In this document: piece after piece, positions 62,021-64,000 of the stretch
Numbering within the stretch: the first letter of the stretch is position 1
Layout: each line of letters begins with the position of its first letter
Origin: an uncultured Poribacteria bacterium
GTDB lineage: Bacteria > Poribacteria > WGA-4E > PCPOR2b
DNA: 64,000 nt
Reading direction: 5' to 3'
Assembly: GCA_958296125.1 (NCBI GenBank)
Contig: OY282444.1
Span: forward strand, 4,435,623-4,499,622
Made by a program: the position numbers and the translations under genes
The notes under the pieces: generated by a model
The model's database searches: none
The model's input: only the letters and a program-made list of their open reading frames with translations
What the model was told of the DNA's origin: nothing

Positions 62021-64000
62021 TTAAACTAACTCCTCAAAACCCAACTCATGGGGGGATTCGTAGAAGATGGGACGCATCTGCAGATTCGTCTGAATAGGCA
62101 TTGCTTCCAGATTGACCGGCAAATAAATCGAGAAGGTCGTCCCGTGCCCTTCCTCGCTATGGAGTTCTGTTCTACCCCGATGGTCGCGGACCGTTCGCTG
62201 GACGATGTTCAAACCGAAGCCGCTCCCATGTTGTTTGAGAGTATATCCGGGTTGGTAGAGCTGATCTCGGGCTTCGTAGGGGATGCCGACTCCTGTATCG
62301 ATAAAGGAGATTTGGATATGGGAGGTTTCTGGCAGATAGGCAGTTTTGATCTGAAGAAAGCCGCCGCCTTCCATCGCATCAACAGCGTTGATAATCAGAT
62401 TGTTAAATGCTTCTTTCAACTGGCTTGAGTCGCCTTTGACCGGGGGCAAGTGTGGATCGAAAATTTGCTGGCACTCAATGGCTTTGGCTTCCAGAATAGG
62501 CATCAAGTTTCGCAACAGCGTATCAAGGATTCTGTTAATGTTAATGAGACCCAAGACCGGCTCTTCCGTACGCAACTGCTGCAAAAGTGCAACCATTTCG
62601 TTATAGCATTCCTTATGTTGCGTAAAGATTTGATTGAGGGTGGTGTGTAGTTTGGAGTCCGGTTCCGCTTGACGAGATGCGGATCGAAGTTGTCCGCCGG
62701 TCGCGCTGACCAAGTTTTTCACACGGTGCAGGTGGGAATAAAGGCTTTGATACGCTTCCGCTCGCGCAACATCCATCAATGAAAGGGTGAGGTGAAAAAT
62801 GATACGCGCAGCTGTCTGTGGTTCTGCTTCTAACCAAGCTTGTAAGTCTTTCAGGATTTCTTCATCTCGCTCGTAGAAGTAAAGTTTGGCAAGGTTATGA
62901 TAAGGTGATTCATAATCTGGGTAACGTTGGATAGCCTGCTTGAATTCCTCAGCAGCCTTATCAATCATATTCTTTTGGAGATAGAGGAGCCCGAGATTAT
63001 TTTGCACTTGTGGTGAAGGGGAATGTTCCAAGCCAATCTTGTAGGCATCGATGGCGAGGTCTGCATCTTCTGGACGGTCATCGTAGAGGCTTCCAAGCAC
63101 AAAGAACACCTGATCGAGCGGCTCAAAGGTCTGTAACTCGTCGTTACGCTTGATTAATTCGATGAACTGATCTATCGCTTGTTGACGAAATTCTGGGCGT
63201 GCATACCGGCGTTTCGCATAAAGCAGCCCGAGTTCAAAGCGAGCGTCGAAGTGATCTGGATCGCGTTCAATCGCGTACTGCAAACAATCAATTGAACGAT
63301 TCACATCACCATATCGATTTAGGTAAATTTCCGCGAGATGATAGTGGGCATCCGGTTCCCGTGGCTCGACCTCAAGTATTTCTTCAAAAACCCGCTCTGC
63401 GTCTTCCCACCTCTGTTGTTTAATGTACAAGACACCAAGATTATGGCGGGCGGCCTGAAACGTCGGCACACGACTGACAACCTGCTTGAAGTCATCGCAC
63501 GCCTTCTCAAGGTCTCCTAGTTTCTCGTAGAGTAAACCTCGATTGTACCACGCCTCAATGTATGAACGATCCAACTCGATTGTGCGGGTAAACTCGCGGA
63601 TTGCCTGCTCCCACGCTCCTTCAAGTTCCGTCCAATCTTCCAACAACTGTCCAAAAACATAGTGATAGTTCGCATTCTGTGGATTCAGTTCAATTGCTTT
63701 TTGGAGTGCAGCCCTTGCGAGATCGAACTCGCCTTCTTTATAGTAAGCAAAACCGAGACTGTGGTGGACTGCTGCACACTCTGGATTTAACTCGAGCGCA
63801 CGCTTATAAGCATTGATTGCGAGAGAGTACTGGCGCTGGACAGGCTCCAAGTACCAATTGCCAAGCGCGTACTGATCTCGCGCTTCCTTGGAGGTCGGCA
63901 GTGCGGACTCGGTAGCAGAAACATGTGTCTCCGTCTCTACGCTTGGATCGGGTGAAGTATCGTGAAGCTCATGTCCCTGGAAGTGTGATTTTACGGCGGG
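62021..64000 (-). CDS. TPR-containing sensor histidine kinase (5' end cut by window edge)
   Basis: The frame is open from the right edge; a TTG at 63850 is not a convincing start, because TPR sequence (ARDQYALGNWYLEPVQRQYSLAINAYKRAL) runs through it. At least ten TPR repeats (to about 62900) lead to a helical region with LHRVKNLVSATGGQL, a probable phospho-acceptor His. The ATPase domain has the N-box NNLIINAVDAM, G1 DTGVGI and G2 GSGFGLNIVQ. No transmembrane segment is in the visible part, so it is probably cytosolic, with the TPR region as protein-sensing input. No response regulator is adjacent in the window. It starts after the binding-protein gene on the same strand (126 bases). Confidence 0.85.
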   Translation of the reverse strand, partial: PAVKSHFQGHELHDTSPDPSVETETHVSATESALPTSKEARDQYALGNWYLEPVQRQYSLAINAYKRALELNPECAAVHHSLGFAYYKEGEFDLARAALQKAIELNPQNANYHYVFGQLLEDWTELEGAWEQAIREFTRTIELDRSYIEAWYNRGLLYEKLGDLEKACDDFKQVVSRVPTFQAARHNLGVLYIKQQRWEDAERVFEEILEVEPREPDAHYHLAEIYLNRYGDVNRSIDCLQYAIERDPDHFDARFELGLLYAKRRYARPEFRQQAIDQFIELIKRNDELQTFEPLDQVFFVLGSLYDDRPEDADLAIDAYKIGLEHSPSPQVQNNLGLLYLQKNMIDKAAEEFKQAIQRYPDYESPYHNLAKLYFYERDEEILKDLQAWLEAEPQTAARIIFHLTLSLMDVARAEAYQSLYSHLHRVKNLVSATGGQLRSASRQAEPDSKLHTTLNQIFTQHKECYNEMVALLQQLRTEEPVLGLININRILDTLLRNLMPILEAKAIECQQIFDPHLPPVKGDSSQLKEAFNNLIINAVDAMEGGGFLQIKTAYLPETSHIQISFIDTGVGIPYEARDQLYQPGYTLKQHGSGFGLNIVQRTVRDHRGRTELHSEEGHGTTFSIYLPVNLEAMPIQTNLQMRPIFYESPHELGFEELV

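Overview
The window looks like a chromosomal segment of an uncultured Gram-negative bacterium, most likely Candidatus Poribacteria or a close relative. This is inferred from the gene mix, not from a marker tree: three phytanoyl-CoA-dioxygenase-like genes, four Gfo/Idh/MocA oxidoreductases, two enolase-superfamily dehydratases, a secreted giant protein ending in a PNPFNP-type sorting domain, and a proteasome operon with a UBact-type modifier. Intergenic DNA is crowded with G/C-rich hairpins, short tandem repeats and a MITE-like element.

Layout. 1-5.3 kb is accessory/defence DNA: a metallo-beta-lactamase-fold gene cut by the window edge, a small membrane protein, a LexA/UmuD-like S24 peptidase without a DNA-binding domain, a broken collagen-like fragment, and a HaeII-like type II restriction-modification pair. 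5.3-26.7 kb holds mostly catabolic or small-molecule genes (RraA-like, two sugar-acid dehydratases, a DMT exporter, leucyl aminopeptidase, RfaE2-like nucleotidyltransferase, three PhyH-like dioxygenases, two Gfo/Idh/MocA enzymes, RsmI, a VWA lipoprotein, ThuA-like, an Eis-like acetyltransferase, an M20 peptidase). 27.4-34.4 kb is one 2332-residue secreted repeat protein. 34.6-45.3 kb is a second catabolic stretch, mostly on the minus strand (Gfo/Idh/MocA enzymes, Ldh2-type dehydrogenase, UxuA-like enzyme, amidohydrolase, NIPSNAP, AttH-like, DUF362).

The most notable system lies at 46.2-53.0 kb: a six-gene plus-strand operon, ARC/Mpa-type ATPase - Dop - UBact (Pup-like modifier, 65 aa, ending Thr-Gly-Glu) - PrcB - PrcA - PafA. 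It has a good sigma70-like promoter in front and a clear intrinsic terminator behind. It appears to encode a complete tagging-and-degradation pathway: PafA would ligate the modifier through its C-terminal Glu, Dop would remove it, the ATPase would unfold the tagged protein and the PrcA/PrcB core would degrade it. Because the terminal Glu is genome-encoded, the deamidation step needed for GGQ-type Pup is not needed. radC is transcribed divergently from this operon.

53.0-60.5 kb is mainly housekeeping: era, an aldo/keto reductase, a ceramidase-like enzyme, a STAS protein, rplM-rpsI, purA and tRNA-Lys/tRNA-Glu. 60.6-64 kb has a branched-chain-amino-acid-type binding lipoprotein and a TPR-histidine kinase cut by the right edge.

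Dispersed repeats are a second theme. The element at 57117-57246 has TAGGG...CCCTA inverted ends and a perfect 10-bp flanking direct repeat, and related full or partial copies lie near 2.05, 5.04-5.31, 15.14, 19.01-19.29 and 21.73 kb. No CRISPR array, rRNA or intact transposase gene was seen.
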